From Chrysochromulina tobinii (Eukaryota > Haptophyta > Prymnesiales > Chrysochromulinaceae), in NCBI GenBank assembly GCA_001275005.1, contig JWZX01003390.1, forward strand, positions 1 to 53,780: 53,780 nt of DNA, given 5' to 3'. Shown one piece after another: positions 35,868 through 45,256 of the stretch. The notes under the pieces were generated by a model. That model did no database searches. It was not told the origin of the DNA and worked only from the letters and a program-made list of their open reading frames with translations. The position numbers and the translations under genes are program-made. Every line of letters starts with the position of its first letter. Positions within the stretch are counted from its first letter, which is position 1.

Positions 35868-37775
35868 TCACAACTGCTCGAGAACACTTTTCGCCGACCC
35901 GGAGCCACTCTTGCGCGCCATGGAAATAGGCTGACCACTGCGCTTGGCTGCCGCCAGCTCGGCGTCCGTAGGAAACCTTGTACCGGCCTGCCGTTGGCTT
36001 GAAGGCGGCCTCGTGAAAGGACTTGGCGCCGGTGACGAACCCGGTGACACGCCTTTTCGAGATGGCGAAGAGGCGCGCCGAGGTGGCGAGGCGAGATCGA
36101 GATCGGGACGAGATCGAGGCGGCGAGGCGAGGCCGGGGCTGCCAGGCCTTTTGGGACTATTCCCTTTTGGCGAGACGCCCGCAGTCCCAAACCCCCCGCG
36201 GCCCGGCGAGGCCATTGCCTTCCGTGGGCTCCAGCAGGTGGCCTCGCCTTGGTTCCAAGGCGCCGCCATGACGCGCGAGGCGAGCTGCTGCCACTTGCCC
36301 GCATCCCACGCGTCGCGCTCAACGGCAGCACCGAGTCGGAGCGCTGGCGGCAGCCCTCGCGAGCGCGGCGAGCGCGGCGAGATGATCGCCGTGAACTCCT
36401 GCCGTCTCCGCTCCACGTCTAGCCACTTCGACCAAACCCCCTGGGGCGAGTGCAGGAAGTCGGTGACGGCTCCGATCGCATCCTTGAAGCGCCCTCCCAT
36501 CTCAGCCGGGCTGGCCCAGGGTGCGACCTCCCATTTGTCGCACAGGTCGCGCGCATCCACCAATGCCATCTCGTCGAGCCGGCGTAGCGGCACGGGCATC
36601 GACTTCGTGTCGTCCCCACCGAGGCAGCTGATGGCCTGCAGTGCGGGCGGCTCGCTGGCAAAGAGCATCACATCACATCGCTCGTGCTTGGCCATGGGGC
36701 TAGGTAGATGGATACGCGCCACCACGACGATTACATGCTCCAAGACTGCCCTGCGCCCACGGATGCCATCGCTGTCGCTGCGGTGCGCCGTGAGCAGTGA
36801 TTCATCCTGCAGCTTCTTCGCAGTGACAGTGGGGCACACCTCTTCGATGTCGAGCAACGAGGCTGTCCCCGACATGCCCACGTGCAGCTTCGCAGGCGTG
36901 TGCTGAATCCGCTCCTTGCGCTTGGCTCGCCGGTTGGCATAGAGCTCGAGCAACCGGCGCTTTGCCTCCTCGCGTAAGCGCTTTTGCTCCTCCTCGCGTA
37001 AGCGCCTTTGGATCCGTTGGGCCTCCGTTTCCATGAGCTCCTTCATAAGTCCTTGATAGAGCTCCTGACGGGGGATGATCAGGTTCAAGGCCACGAAGGT
37101 TAGGAGCGTGATGGCCAGCGCGACGAGCGCGACGGAAAAGAACATGAACATAGTGGTATCCAGTGGTGGGGGCAGTGGCGGCGGCGGTGGTGATGGATAT
37201 GATGGCGGTGGGTGGTGCGGGTGGTGTGATGGCGGTGGTGGCGTGGACGGGGGTGGCGGTGGCGGCGATGGATGTGGTGGCGGTGGGTGATGTGGGTGGT
37301 GTAATGGCGGTGGCGGTATAGAGTCCCCAATATTGACCTCGATGCCATCGGAGTCTTGAAGCAGCCGATGGCCGTTTCGGCCGAGCGTCAGATCACCTCG
37401 GGCCCCCAGCGGTGCGGCAGCAGGTGAGTGTCCCACGAGTAGGATGAGGCCACCGAGGACAGCGAGCGCACCGATACCCGCGAGAAGACGAGTTGGCCAG
37501 AAGATGGACAGGGCTGGCTGCGCGGAGGGCGTCGCCGTGGGCTCGTACATAGGCGACCCCTGCATTACCTCCGTCTCGTTGGGACCACCGCTCGCCTTGT
37601 TTGGACCACCGGCAGAGGCAGCTCCACGTGGCAAGGTGGGGAGAACATCGTTACTTGTGGCTGTACTTGGCCGGCTGGAGCTTATCTTAGCGCATATTGG
37701 GTTAGAGCCAGACTTGGCTGCGTGTGCCTTTACGAGGCCTGGATTGGGTGGGTTTCCCTTCGCCGTCGGGGCCAT
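35868..37775 (-). CDS. Two-pass membrane protein with Pro/His-rich loop and cytosolic domain, unknown
   Basis: 635 residues from ATG 37775 (MAPTAKGN); the frame upstream begins at a GTG only. Hydrophobic helices at about 97-115 and 209-235 enclose a loop of PPPHPSPPPPPP and HHPHHPPP repeats (153-205), like hydroxyproline-rich cell-wall or extracellular linkers. After helix 2 comes a charged helix (RIQRRLREEEQKRLREEAKRR) and an unassigned globular segment (about 300-420, VIVVVARIHLPSPMAKHERC), then a Ser/Pro/Arg tail with several SPR/SPP sites. With one extracytoplasmic Pro-rich loop it could link the wall or scale layer to a cytosolic partner; this is inference. Head-to-head with the CIMIP2-like gene, 630 bp apart. 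Confidence 0.68.
   Translation of the reverse strand: MAPTAKGNPPNPGLVKAHAAKSGSNPICAKISSSRPSTATSNDVLPTLPRGAASAGGPNKASGGPNETEVMQGSPMYEPTATPSAQPALSIFWPTRLLAGIGALAVLGGLILLVGHSPAAAPLGARGDLTLGRNGHRLLQDSDGIEVNIGDSIPPPPLHHPHHPPPPHPSPPPPPPSTPPPPSHHPHHPPPSYPSPPPPPLPPPLDTTMFMFFSVALVALAITLLTFVALNLIIPRQELYQGLMKELMETEAQRIQRRLREEEQKRLREEAKRRLLELYANRRAKRKERIQHTPAKLHVGMSGTASLLDIEEVCPTVTAKKLQDESLLTAHRSDSDGIRGRRAVLEHVIVVVARIHLPSPMAKHERCDVMLFASEPPALQAISCLGGDDTKSMPVPLRRLDEMALVDARDLCDKWEVAPWASPAEMGGRFKDAIGAVTDFLHSPQGVWSKWLDVERRRQEFTAIISPRSPRSRGLPPALRLGAAVERDAWDAGKWQQLASRVMAAPWNQGEATCWSPRKAMASPGRGGFGTAGVSPKGNSPKRPGSPGLASPPRSRPDLDLASPPRRASSPSRKGVSPGSSPAPSPFTRPPSSQRQAGTRFPTDAELAAAKRSGQPISMARKSGSGSAKSVLEQL
37155..37320. 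repeat. Purine/pyrimidine-asymmetric Pro/His-coding repeat
   Basis: The plus strand is a run of ggtggtg/gatgg/ggcggt variants encoding the Pro/His loop on the minus strand. Strong strand asymmetry. Confidence 0.8.
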
Positions 37776-38405
37776 CTCGGTTACGGACTCCGCACTTTCC
37801 CGTCGGCAAGAACTGCGGCGCGGGTCCAAGATGCAAAACACGAATTCGCACCTCGGCGTTTCGGCGTTCCAAGTTTTGTGATGAGGGGCAGAAGTTCAAG
37901 TTCAAGTTCAAGGGGCTGGAGAACCCCCACCCCCGAACAACTTTTGGAGCTTATTAAATTAATAATCCGGGAGAAAGACGTCTGTGGGAAGGTGTGGGTG
38001 CGACTGCAAATTGAGTGCAGAGCTGATTGAGTGCGAGTGAGTGTCTCGCTGGGAGATCTCTGGTTAGAGGGTACTGTGCACCGGAGCTTTGCCACGAAGC
38101 GGCATGAACCTCGCCGACGGGCATCGGACGCCTCCGACGGCCCAAAATTGGGCTACAGTCAGCGCGTCCAACTCGAACTCTCGAAGCGGGGAAGCCGGCC
38201 GGTGCTGCCTCGACCCGCCTGCTGTCGTGCTGTCTGTGTGATCACTGTCGTTCGCGATTCCGCTGGGACAAAGGCCTTGACGTGAAAGATGCGTTACATT
38301 TCTTGGGCAGACGGTTTCGTTTTTAAACTTTTTCCAGTCGCACTACTTTTTCCAGTCGCTCGCGGGCCTGACGGGGAGACTCAGTTCCTGTCCTGTTCTG
38401 CAGCC
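37776..38405. promoter_or_regulatory. Divergent intergenic region, membrane protein / CIMIP2-like gene
   Basis: 630 bp. It holds a (ttcaag)n run at 37892-37913 and a 14-nt direct repeat ctttttccagtcgc near 38330 and 38346. An ATG at 38289 is in frame with the next gene and would add 39 hydrophobic residues, which I consider less likely. Confidence 0.5.
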
Positions 38406-39131
38406 ATGCCCAATCGCCCGCTCTTCCTCGACCCCGCGGCCCAGAACGCGTACATCGCCGAGCACAACAAGCTGTTCGGCCACGAGTATGGCTCGGCGGA
38501 AATGATGGCCGGATCGCTTGCCAAGAAGGAGACGGTGCACACGGTGGAGAGGATCTCCAAGTTCGGAGGCACGATCAAGACCGGTGCGGTTTGCATGATC
38601 CCGGAGCAAACGTGGAACAAGGAAGACAAAACGTACCTCGCCCTCCATCCAGTTTCCTATTATGAGCGAGCACACGCCCATCCGACGCACGTCGTGGCTA
38701 CGGCCGGAATCCCGGGCTACACTGGCCACAAGCCGCACAATCCTAAGTGGTCTGTGCCGCTCCGGCGGCCTAACATGCGCGCGGATCACGTGCGGCAGCA
38801 CGTGGCCGCCAATGGCATGGCCGACCTCATTGATTTTGAGAACTACGAGCCGCAGAAGGCGCACGCACCCGACCACGTGTCGCTGCAACGCGACCACTTC
38901 CCGTCGCGTAAGCCGATGCCCGGGTACACAGGGTTCCTGCCGCAGAACAGGGAGCACTGCTTCGGCACCTCGGTCTACCGCGACAAGCCGCCCGTGACAC
39001 GCGCGCAGTCCGCCATCGAGGCCAAGGCAGTAGCAGGCAAGCGGGCGGAGTGGGAGGCGCAGTCCCGCGCCAACGACCCTCGTAACAAAGCAGGTTACGA
39101 TGGCGACTGGCGTGATGATTTCTCTTGCTGA
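38406..39131 (+). CDS. CIMIP2/FAM166-like ciliary microtubule inner protein
   Basis: 241 residues. Two copies of the short element PGYTG with downstream Pro: IPGYTGHKP at 102-110 and MPGYTGFLPQ at 171-180, followed by typical FGTSVY and Tyr/Pro/His-rich spacing. This pattern is what I know from FAM166/CIMIP2 (DUF2475) proteins, which bind the inner wall of axonemal doublet microtubules. No membrane segment when started at 38406 (MPNRPLFLDP). Its presence alongside the MNS1-type and BART-domain genes supports a flagellated organism. Confidence is limited by the short motif. Confidence 0.7.
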   Translation: MPNRPLFLDPAAQNAYIAEHNKLFGHEYGSAEMMAGSLAKKETVHTVERISKFGGTIKTGAVCMIPEQTWNKEDKTYLALHPVSYYERAHAHPTHVVATAGIPGYTGHKPHNPKWSVPLRRPNMRADHVRQHVAANGMADLIDFENYEPQKAHAPDHVSLQRDHFPSRKPMPGYTGFLPQNREHCFGTSVYRDKPPVTRAQSAIEAKAVAGKRAEWEAQSRANDPRNKAGYDGDWRDDFSC

Positions 39132-39538
39132 GTGCGGCGCGCGACGCCTCGTCCGCGGCATGCGATGATGAAATCGGCAGGGGTTGCACAGAGCCTTGCC
39201 GCATGTGCATGCAGTGTTGCAGTTATGACCCATCCTCTTCATGTCCGTGAGCGGCTCTGGTGCTGGGAGCTATGCCACCGTGCTGGTGCCACCGAGCTGG
39301 TATACCCGTGCTCCATGCCAATGCGTTTGTGGCGCAGCGACCCCCCCGAGACCTGTGGTTCGGAGGCTGAGTGTGTGTTTGCTGTTTCTGTTTCTGTTCA
39401 AGTCCGACGAGACGCCATCGGGCGGGGGGGCATACCATTGTGCATCGCCGGTCGCCAATCTAAGACGTTCATTCACAGCCGTTTCACTCAACGATACGGT
39501 CCGCTCGCCGTCCGAATCACGCGATTCACACGGAGCCA
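39132..39538. other. Intergenic, no gene seen
   Basis: 407 bp between two plus-strand genes; overlapping small frames on both strands only. It should contain the promoter of the glycosyltransferase gene. Confidence 0.5.
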
Positions 39539-41464
39539 ATGGCGGCCGAAGTGACACATGCTAGCCTCATCTTCGGGGTTCTCATGTTCGTGTCGATCGT
39601 GTCGATTATCTTCACTCTAGAGTACCTTGACGACGAAGTCTTCGAGAATTCCATCCCTGATTTCAAGTTCCAGCGTGTCCTTGTCGGCGCTGTGGTGTCC
39701 TCCACACTTTCCGCCATGGTGCACAGGGGCGTGACTCGACAGAACCAAGAGGGCTCTTGGGTGCTGATGTCGATGCTCCTGATCAGTCAGCTTGTGTGCT
39801 GCGTCAACGACAACTATGCCGCCAGCGCCAGCCTCCGCGAGGGCTTCGCGTCCGGTATGGCTCGTCGCCGGGTCGCCCTGTGGCTGGGCAAACGGTTAGC
39901 GGCGACGGCGATCGCGCTCATCGTCGCGGTCAGCTTCGGCGTGCTTAAAGCAGCCTTCAAGGTAGCCAAATGGCGCCGCGCCCTCCTCAAGGCCGAGATG
40001 GCTGAGGCCGAGTACCCTGGCTACATGCTTAGGCGGCAGGCATCTGAAGACCAGACAGGACGTGTCATCCTGATCTGCTTCGCCAATGTGGGCTCGGGGC
40101 ATAAGGTGGCAGCGAAAGCGGTCGAGGCCGCGATCGAGGCTCGCAAGGCGGCCAACCCGGAACGCTATGGCAAGGTCAACGTCGTGCTCCTCGATGCAAT
40201 GGACCTGTGCCCAGAGCCCTTCCGCATCATCATGCAGGGCATGTTCCAGGAACTCACCCAGAGCCTCGCCGGCCAGCACATGCTGGGGTATCTGTACGAC
40301 ATGGGGGATGGCGGGCGGCAGAAGGCCCGCTTCCAGGCCGTCGCCGAGAACCTCTGCCTCGTGCCCATGCTCGAGCGAATTGCCGAGTATCGGCCGGACG
40401 CCGTCCTCTGCACACACTTTCTCCCCGCGCAGCTCATGGCCACTCTCCGTAGCCGCTCACGCACGCTCGAGCGTCGGCTACCCGTGGCAACCGTGCTCAC
40501 GGACCTGGACCTGCAGTACATGTGGGTGCAGAAGGTCGACCGCATGTTTGTGCCGCGCGAAGAGGCTCGTATCATGCTCGATGCATACGCGGCGAAAGGT
40601 GCGCCCAGCGCAGGCTCCGTGTCCATGGTCGGCATCCCGATCATGCCTGAGTTTGCTCGGCGGGCGGCAGAGTCGCCCGCGGCCCGACGCAGCGAGGCGA
40701 TCAAGGCGCTGGCTGTGTGGGACCGACCCGAGACGCAGCCAGCCACTTGGGATCCGAGCGTCTCCGGACCGTGGCCGCCCCCGTCCTGGCCGCCGACGTG
40801 GCCCGTGCCGCTGCAGGGGCCCGCGCCCGGAGACGCTCACGAAGACGCGCGGCCGATTGTGGTTTTCATGTCGAGTGGCAACGCCGTGATCGAGATGTAC
40901 GAGTCGCTCCTTGGCTGCCGCACGGCGCTCCGCCTCGTGGTCGTGACCGGGCGACAGGCCGACATTCGCGCCGACCTCGCCCGCGTACCTGTCCCCGCTC
41001 GTCATGCGGTCAAGTTGCTTGGGTACGTGACACAGATGCCGACGCTCCTGTCGTGCGCCGACTTGCTCGTGTCCAAATCGGGAGGGCTTTCGGTCGCCGA
41101 GGCGGCGGCGCTCAGCGTCCCGATGGTGGTCCTCGACCCCATTCCTGGTCAGGAGCAGCGCAACGCTGATGTGCTCCTCGAGGCGGGGGCGGCCGTCAAG
41201 ATCAACGACCTCCCGCTGCTCGGGGTCAAGGTCGACGCGGTGCTGAGAGGCGAGCGCCGGGCTATGATGGCCAAGGCAATTCACGCGTTGGCCAAGCCCA
41301 ATGCCGCCTTCACCATCGCAGATATCATCCTCGACGGTGAGCTGCGACCAGCCTTTGCCGAAGAGACTTCAATTACGCCTATGCTTGCCGCTGCGCTCTC
41401 GCGCAACACGGAAACGCCAAACCCGCCCAGCCCCTTGCCTAGCCCGAGGGCCAAGAGCGAATGA
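39539..41464 (+). CDS. MGDG-synthase / UgtP-type glycosyltransferase with N-terminal membrane helices
   Basis: 641 residues. Catalytic part from about 172: ILICFANVGSGHKVAAKAV (the GxGH of the N-domain), DAMDLCPEPFRIIMQGMF, then ADLLVSKSGGLSVAEAAALS and DPIPGQEQRNADVLLEAGAAV in the C-domain, all as in monogalactosyl-/glucosyl-diacylglycerol synthases (GT28). These transfer galactose or glucose from UDP-sugar to diacylglycerol; in plants this builds plastid membranes. Unusually, residues about 8-140 contain four hydrophobic segments (for example LAATAIALIVAVSFGVLKAAF, in part) where plant MGD1 has a transit peptide. A Pro/Trp-rich insert (WPPPSWPPTWP) lies near 415. The localisation is therefore open: plastid envelope or ER. 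Start ATG at 39539. Confidence 0.85.
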   Translation: MAAEVTHASLIFGVLMFVSIVSIIFTLEYLDDEVFENSIPDFKFQRVLVGAVVSSTLSAMVHRGVTRQNQEGSWVLMSMLLISQLVCCVNDNYAASASLREGFASGMARRRVALWLGKRLAATAIALIVAVSFGVLKAAFKVAKWRRALLKAEMAEAEYPGYMLRRQASEDQTGRVILICFANVGSGHKVAAKAVEAAIEARKAANPERYGKVNVVLLDAMDLCPEPFRIIMQGMFQELTQSLAGQHMLGYLYDMGDGGRQKARFQAVAENLCLVPMLERIAEYRPDAVLCTHFLPAQLMATLRSRSRTLERRLPVATVLTDLDLQYMWVQKVDRMFVPREEARIMLDAYAAKGAPSAGSVSMVGIPIMPEFARRAAESPAARRSEAIKALAVWDRPETQPATWDPSVSGPWPPPSWPPTWPVPLQGPAPGDAHEDARPIVVFMSSGNAVIEMYESLLGCRTALRLVVVTGRQADIRADLARVPVPARHAVKLLGYVTQMPTLLSCADLLVSKSGGLSVAEAAALSVPMVVLDPIPGQEQRNADVLLEAGAAVKINDLPLLGVKVDAVLRGERRAMMAKAIHALAKPNAAFTIADIILDGELRPAFAEETSITPMLAAALSRNTETPNPPSPLPSPRAKSE

Positions 41465-41765
41465 GACGGGAGGTCTTCTGTCGTGCGGCATGTGCCGGCA
41501 TGGTGCAGAGGGGAAGCCGCAATCGTTACCATGCAGTGTCCGGCCTAGCCCTACGTAGTCTACTGAAAGGATCGTAGTCGTAGGATTACAATCAATTCAC
41601 TAAAAGGCTGATGACGTGTTGAGACGACCCCGGATCTACGAAACTTACTCGGTTGTGAATGAAAACTTTATATCTTGACTTGACTGGTACTGTACCCGGT
41701 ATCATACCGGGTAATCACCCCCGAGAGCTTTCCGAGCACGGGAGACTGAGAGGCCGAGCTCGGAA
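41465..41765. promoter_or_regulatory. Upstream region of SAP-ADP-ribosyltransferase gene with 19-bp palindrome
   Basis: 301 bp, AT-richer than its surroundings. At 41694-41712 lies a perfect palindrome, acccggtat-c-ataccgggt, 54 bp upstream of the ATG. It may be a dimeric-factor binding site or a leader hairpin. Confidence 0.55.
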
Positions 41766-42118
41766 ATGTACTATGACATGAACCTCGAGGACCTGAAAGC
41801 GCTCGCTGAAAAACGTGGCATCAAAGTGGAAGGCAAAGGCTGGTCCACATGCTGCCCGCCGAAAGGGAACAAAGCGGACATCATAATGGCACTCGAGAGA
41901 CATGGTGGTGGCAGCGGTGGGAAGAAAGCTCTTGAGAAACATGGCTGTGGCAGCGGTGGGATGTACTACGACGGCATGAACCTCGAGGACCTGAAAGCGC
42001 TCGCTGAAAAACGTGGCATCAAAGTGGAAGGCAGAGGCTGGTCCACATGCTGCCCGCCGAACGGCAACAAAGCGGACATCATAATGGCACTTGAGAAACA
42101 TGGTGGTGGCGGCGGTTA
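41766..42118 (+). repeat. 198-bp tandem duplication encoding the two SAP modules
   Basis: The ATGAACCTCGAGGAC start of each unit lies at 41778 and 41976. The units differ at a handful of positions, so the duplication is recent or conserved by conversion. Confidence 0.9.
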
Positions 42119-42728
42119 CGACATAGTTCAAAGGATGAACACTGTCGCAATCAGCAGCCTACACTTCATCCCATCACAGACCATCGCCGCCTTGCGCTAC
42201 CGACGGGAAGATATCACTGGCTTCATCCAACAAAATCGCCTCAACGAGGACGTGGTGATGCGCATGTATACAGAGAACCACATCTACAAGGAATTGAATG
42301 CGAGCCTCAACACTGGCAACCTCACTCAGTATCAGAAGCAGTTTACCATGCTACTTGGTGACGCAATCTACCGAATCATAGAGAGGCTCCCCAAAACGGT
42401 ATATCGGGGCCTGAAGCTTGGGGCGGACGTGCTGAAAGAGTACAAGGATGCCGAGGGTCGCACAATCTACTGGTATGGGTTCACTTCGACGTCACGTGAC
42501 ATGGATACGGCGAAGACGTTTGGCCCTGTGCTGGTTGAGATCGAGTTGGAAAAAGGGAATCGCGACCATGTTGCCGACATGACCGCTCATTCAAAATATG
42601 AAGATGAGGCGGAGGTGCTCATCTCAGCTAATGCCGGGTTCTTCATCGAGCGTGTCGACGTTGCAAAGCGCTATATGAAGCTCTCACTGGTCGACAATGA
42701 GCATTGCCCCAAGTGGGACCGGGATTGA
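41766..42728 (+). CDS. Tandem-SAP-domain Arg-type mono-ADP-ribosyltransferase (R-S-E class)
   Basis: 320 residues. Two SAP-like DNA-binding helices-turn units at about 5-44 and 71-111 (LEDLKALAEKRGIKVEG, NKADIIMALE), each interrupted by a GWSTCCPP loop with two Cys, and encoded by a 198-bp tandem duplication. The C-terminal part has the full R-S-E triad of the CTX-like ART fold: Arg214 in YRGLKL, Ser-Thr-Ser 241-243 in GFTSTSRD, and ExE Glu281/Glu283 in EDEAEVLI. ExE is typical for arginine-specific transferases. No signal peptide, so it should act inside the cell, plausibly at DNA or chromatin. Target unknown; DNA-damage or stress signalling is inference. I know R-S-E enzymes mainly as secreted or surface proteins, so this combination is uncommon. 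Confidence 0.85.
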   Translation: MYYDMNLEDLKALAEKRGIKVEGKGWSTCCPPKGNKADIIMALERHGGGSGGKKALEKHGCGSGGMYYDGMNLEDLKALAEKRGIKVEGRGWSTCCPPNGNKADIIMALEKHGGGGGYDIVQRMNTVAISSLHFIPSQTIAALRYRREDITGFIQQNRLNEDVVMRMYTENHIYKELNASLNTGNLTQYQKQFTMLLGDAIYRIIERLPKTVYRGLKLGADVLKEYKDAEGRTIYWYGFTSTSRDMDTAKTFGPVLVEIELEKGNRDHVADMTAHSKYEDEAEVLISANAGFFIERVDVAKRYMKLSLVDNEHCPKWDRD

Positions 42729-43356
42729 TGCGACATGCAAGTGTCTTTCCCGTTTCGGCCTGCAAGTGTCTTTTCATGTTTTGCGTACTGGCCAGCTCGC
42801 AATTGCATCGTTCTCGTCTCAACCGAACAAACGAACAACCAATCTTAAGACGTGGACCCCTTTCGGCACCGCGGCGTGTGTCGGCTATGCATGTTTCACC
42901 GTCACCACCAGGGGTCCAGGGCCGCGCTTGATCGAGGGTGAGATAGTGGTTTGTGGCGCGCGCATCCAATTATGAATTTAAACGTGCGCCCCTGGCGCCC
43001 CTGGCCACCCCTTTCTCCCCAAACTGAAATAGAGAAGAAGATTTCCTCCCTTTCCCCAAACTAAAAGAGTGAAGAAAGATCCTAGACCTCCTAGCGCCCC
43101 TGGGGCGTACCCCCACGAGAAAAAGCACGGGGCGGTTTGTCGTGATTAACCTATCGTGACTCGTGACTGACCGGACGACATGCGACAAAACGGCGGCTTA
43201 TTCGCCGCGGGCTACTGATGAGCTGTGCGGGTGAGTTGTATTCAATTCGTTTCGTAACATCGATCACGGTGAGCGACGAAACTGGATTTACGTTCACAAG
43301 GGACGCGGCAGATCATCACTCACGCGGCAATCTTCGTTCTCATCAAAAGTGGGAAG
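42729..43356. other. Intergenic, no gene seen
   Basis: 628 bp between plus-strand genes. It has gcgcccctgg repeats (about 42995-43010 and 43094) and two similar ccccaaact(a/g)aaa stretches at about 43018 and 43055. Confidence 0.5.
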
Positions 43357-45256
43357 ATGATGATGGCATTACCCCCACCGCAGGCGCTCCGCAGTCATTC
43401 CGAGGCTCGCTCAGCAATGCGCGCCTCCCATCCATCGGGTCGCCTTTTTATGAATGAACCAAGTCAGGTGGCATCATGGTACGATTCTGGCATACGGCTC
43501 TTGGCCGCCGAGGCTAAGGCGTCCTCAGAGACGGAGCCGGATACGCTTTCCTCGGCCAACGAGCCCAACTTGCCGCCCGCGACGCTGCCACTGTCTGCCG
43601 CCGTCGTCTCATGGTTCGACAGTGGAACACGATTGGTTGGAACAGAGCTCGGAACAGAGCTCGTCGAGGAGCCAGCAGTGAGCCCACCGGAGCAAGTAAT
43701 GCTCGAGGTTAGCATGGACGTCGTGAGGTTGCCTCCCCCACCGCCAACGCCAATGCCGTCGCCACCGCCGTCGGGCAACATGGAGACACCAGTCGTGGCA
43801 CCCTCTTTGCTTGATGCGTTGTTACCTTGGGGAGTCAAGGCGGCCGAGATGGTCGATGTGGTGTTTCGCCCTGTCGCAGAACAGGCGACCCAAGTCGTCG
43901 ATGTGCGACTCTCGGAGGCCCTCGTGCCGAGCCGGCTCGCCGCCGCGGACCGCGTCGAGAAGCTCAAGTTTGTCGTACCACGGTACGTGCTGGCGGTCGC
44001 ACAGTTGGCGTACGAAGATGCGACAGCCGCACTAGCCGAGGTGTGGACGCCCGAAGCGCAGGAGAAGGCGCAGCGCGCCGCCGCCGAGCTCGTCGCTGTG
44101 TCCAAGGGGCTGGTCGAAAAGGGCATCGGGCAGGCCAAACAGATTGCCGAGACGCTCGCCGAGCAGATGAAGGAGAAGCAGCTTGCTGAGCAGGCGTCGT
44201 CGCGAGCGGACGCGTCTCGCCAGGCGGCCGATCGCATCAACTACCTCAAGACGCGCGAAGCGGAGCTCCAGACGCTGATAGCGCAAGAGCTGGCGGCGGC
44301 AGAGGAAGGCGCGCCAGAGCTGGCGGCGGCAGTGGACGAAGTCTCAATGGTGGCGGCGGGCCTGGCTGTCGTCGAGCGTCGAAACCGAATGGCCTCTGCT
44401 CTCGCGCAGAAGAGAAAGGCGCTGCTGCTCAAGCGCGAAGGCAGATCGGCGATCTTGCGCCGCGAGAGCATTGCCAATTATGGCGTTGCAAAGGCCGCGG
44501 AGATCGCAGCGACCAAGAAGGCAGCCGTGGCATCAAAGGAGGAGGAGCGTCGTCTCGAGCGTCTCCTCACGGAACAAAACGAGGCAGGGCGCATCGCTGC
44601 CGAGGCTGTGGCGGCTGCTGAGGCGGAGCGTTTTTCCGCGGAGCAAGCAGAGGCAGAGCGCGTAGCGGCGGACCAATCGGAGCGCCTTGCTGCCGAGTCA
44701 GCGGCAGCTGACGCCGAGGCGGCACGCATGGCCACGGCAGCGCAAGCCGAGGTCGAGAGGCTGGCAGCAGAGCAGGCGGAGGCGGAGCTGCGGGCAGCAG
44801 ATGCCGAGGCGGCACGCATGGCCACGGCAGCGCAAGCCGAGGTCGAGAGGCTGGCAGCAGAGGAGGCGGAGGCAGGAGCTGCGGGCAGCAGATGCCGAGG
44901 CGGCACGCATGGCCACGGCAGCGCAAGCCGAGGTCGAGAGGCTGGCAGCAGAGGAGGCGGAGCTGCGGGCAGCAGATGCCGAGGCGGCATGCATGTCTGC
45001 GGAGGACGAGAAGCATCGCGTGACTGCGCAGAAGTGTGAGGCCGAGAAGGTTGAGGGGGAGAAGATGGGGGCCGAGAAGGTAGGGGCGGAATCGGCGCAA
45101 GCGGGAACGGTGCAGGAAGAGGGCTGGAGTGTCCAGGCTGCAGCAGAGAAGGCGGAGGCGAAGCGCTTGGCAGCACGGATGAGGACACCGAATGGTGTCG
45201 TCATCTTGGGAGGTGACAATCTACCTGGCTTCACGACGGGCAATACATGGGGTTAG
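43357..45256 (+). CDS. Ala/Glu-rich coiled-coil protein, disrupted by a one-base frameshift
   Basis: I do not recognise the family. The N-terminal part has two copies of a SW(Y/F)DSGxRL motif (about 40 and 85), a Pro loop, and a helical segment (DVRLSEALVPSRLAAADRVEKL, in part) faintly like perilipin-type lipid-droplet proteins, which is a weak guess. From about 260 it is coiled coil with a 30-residue unit containing AARMATAAQAEVERLAAE. At 44874 an extra A in the repeat (ggcaggag, versus ggcggag in the previous unit) shifts frame; the first frame then runs to a stop at 45039 through Gly/Arg junk, while the second frame continues the repeat and ends GGDNLPGFTTGNTWG at 45256. So this is either an assembly error or a real truncation. 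Start ATG 43357 or, less likely, 43450. Confidence 0.62.
44713..45000 (+). repeat. 90-bp coding tandem repeat
   Basis: gccgaggcggcacgcatggc starts at 44713, 44803 and 44894, and a variant at 44978. Spacings are 90, 91 and 84 bp; the 91 holds the extra base of the frameshift. Confidence 0.85.

Noticed and set aside
43357..45039. Reading the coiled coil only to the first-frame stop at 45039 as the natural C-terminus
   Set aside because: After 44874 that frame becomes Gly/Arg-rich without heptads, whereas the alternative frame continues the repeat and then a unique tail; so the first-frame end is probably a frameshift product.
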